The notes below the pieces were generated by a model. That model was not told the origin of the DNA. It searched no databases and saw nothing but the letters and a program-made list of their open reading frames with translations. Shown here piece after piece: positions 12,356 through 12,356 of a stretch of DNA of 12,356 bases. The position numbers and the translations under genes are program-made. Origin of the DNA: an uncultured Eubacteriales bacterium (lineage in GTDB: Bacteria > Bacillota > Clostridia > Christensenellales > QAND01); contig UREB01000032.1 in NCBI GenBank assembly GCA_900546685.1, positions 1 to 12,356 of the forward strand, in the 5' to 3' direction. Every line of letters starts with the position of its first letter. Positions within the stretch are counted from its first letter, which is position 1.

Positions 12356-12356
12356 C

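Overview
The window looks like chromosomal DNA of a GC-rich, low-spore-type Gram-positive bacterium, most likely a gut-type member of the Clostridia (Oscillospirales/Christensenellales-like; this is inference from gene content only). The reasons are strong AGGAGG-type ribosome binding sites, frequent TTG starts, a DUF4358 lipoprotein, a DHHW-family protein, an RsiV-type anti-sigma factor and an SdpI-family protein. I see no tRNA, rRNA, CRISPR array, insertion sequence or phage gene.

Layout. Positions 2-1366 (+): the 3' part of a CoA-disulfide-reductase-like flavoprotein fused to a rhodanese domain, then a very small GNAT acetyltransferase, ending at a bidirectional hairpin terminator (1377-1405). 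Positions 1405-2539 (-): a TVP38/DedA-like membrane protein followed by an SdpI-family membrane protein. Positions 2557-2842: an AT-rich intergenic region with a promoter carrying an inverted repeat in its spacer. Positions 2843-4099 (+): an MFS transporter of lower GC than its neighbours, with its own terminator (4113-4139).

The centre of interest is 4164-10134 (+). A textbook ECF-type promoter (TGAAAC, 16 bases, CGTC) and a GC-only leader hairpin precede a tight run of genes: a membrane-anchored SGNH hydrolase/transferase, a DUF4358 lipoprotein, an MBOAT membrane O-acyltransferase, a DHHW (AlgJ/AlgX-like) protein, an ECF sigma factor, its RsiV-like anti-sigma factor, and a pyridoxamine-phosphate-oxidase-fold flavoprotein, closed by a 20-bp perfect hairpin. 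The first four genes form a complete cell-surface polysaccharide O-acetylation machine: MBOAT moves acetyl groups across the membrane and the extracytoplasmic SGNH and DHHW proteins transfer them. The sigma/anti-sigma pair resembles SigV/RsiV, which in Bacillus subtilis senses lysozyme and switches on the unrelated peptidoglycan O-acetyltransferase OatA. I infer a self-regulated, envelope-stress (possibly lysozyme) inducible O-acetylation operon in which an MBOAT/SGNH/DHHW system takes the place of OatA.

Positions 10143-12000 (-): a polytopic GT-C-like membrane protein, possibly translated from a leaderless mRNA, and four bases downstream a small alpha/beta hydrolase with a TTG start. Positions 12062-12355 (-): the C-terminal end of a MATE-family transporter that continues past the window edge.
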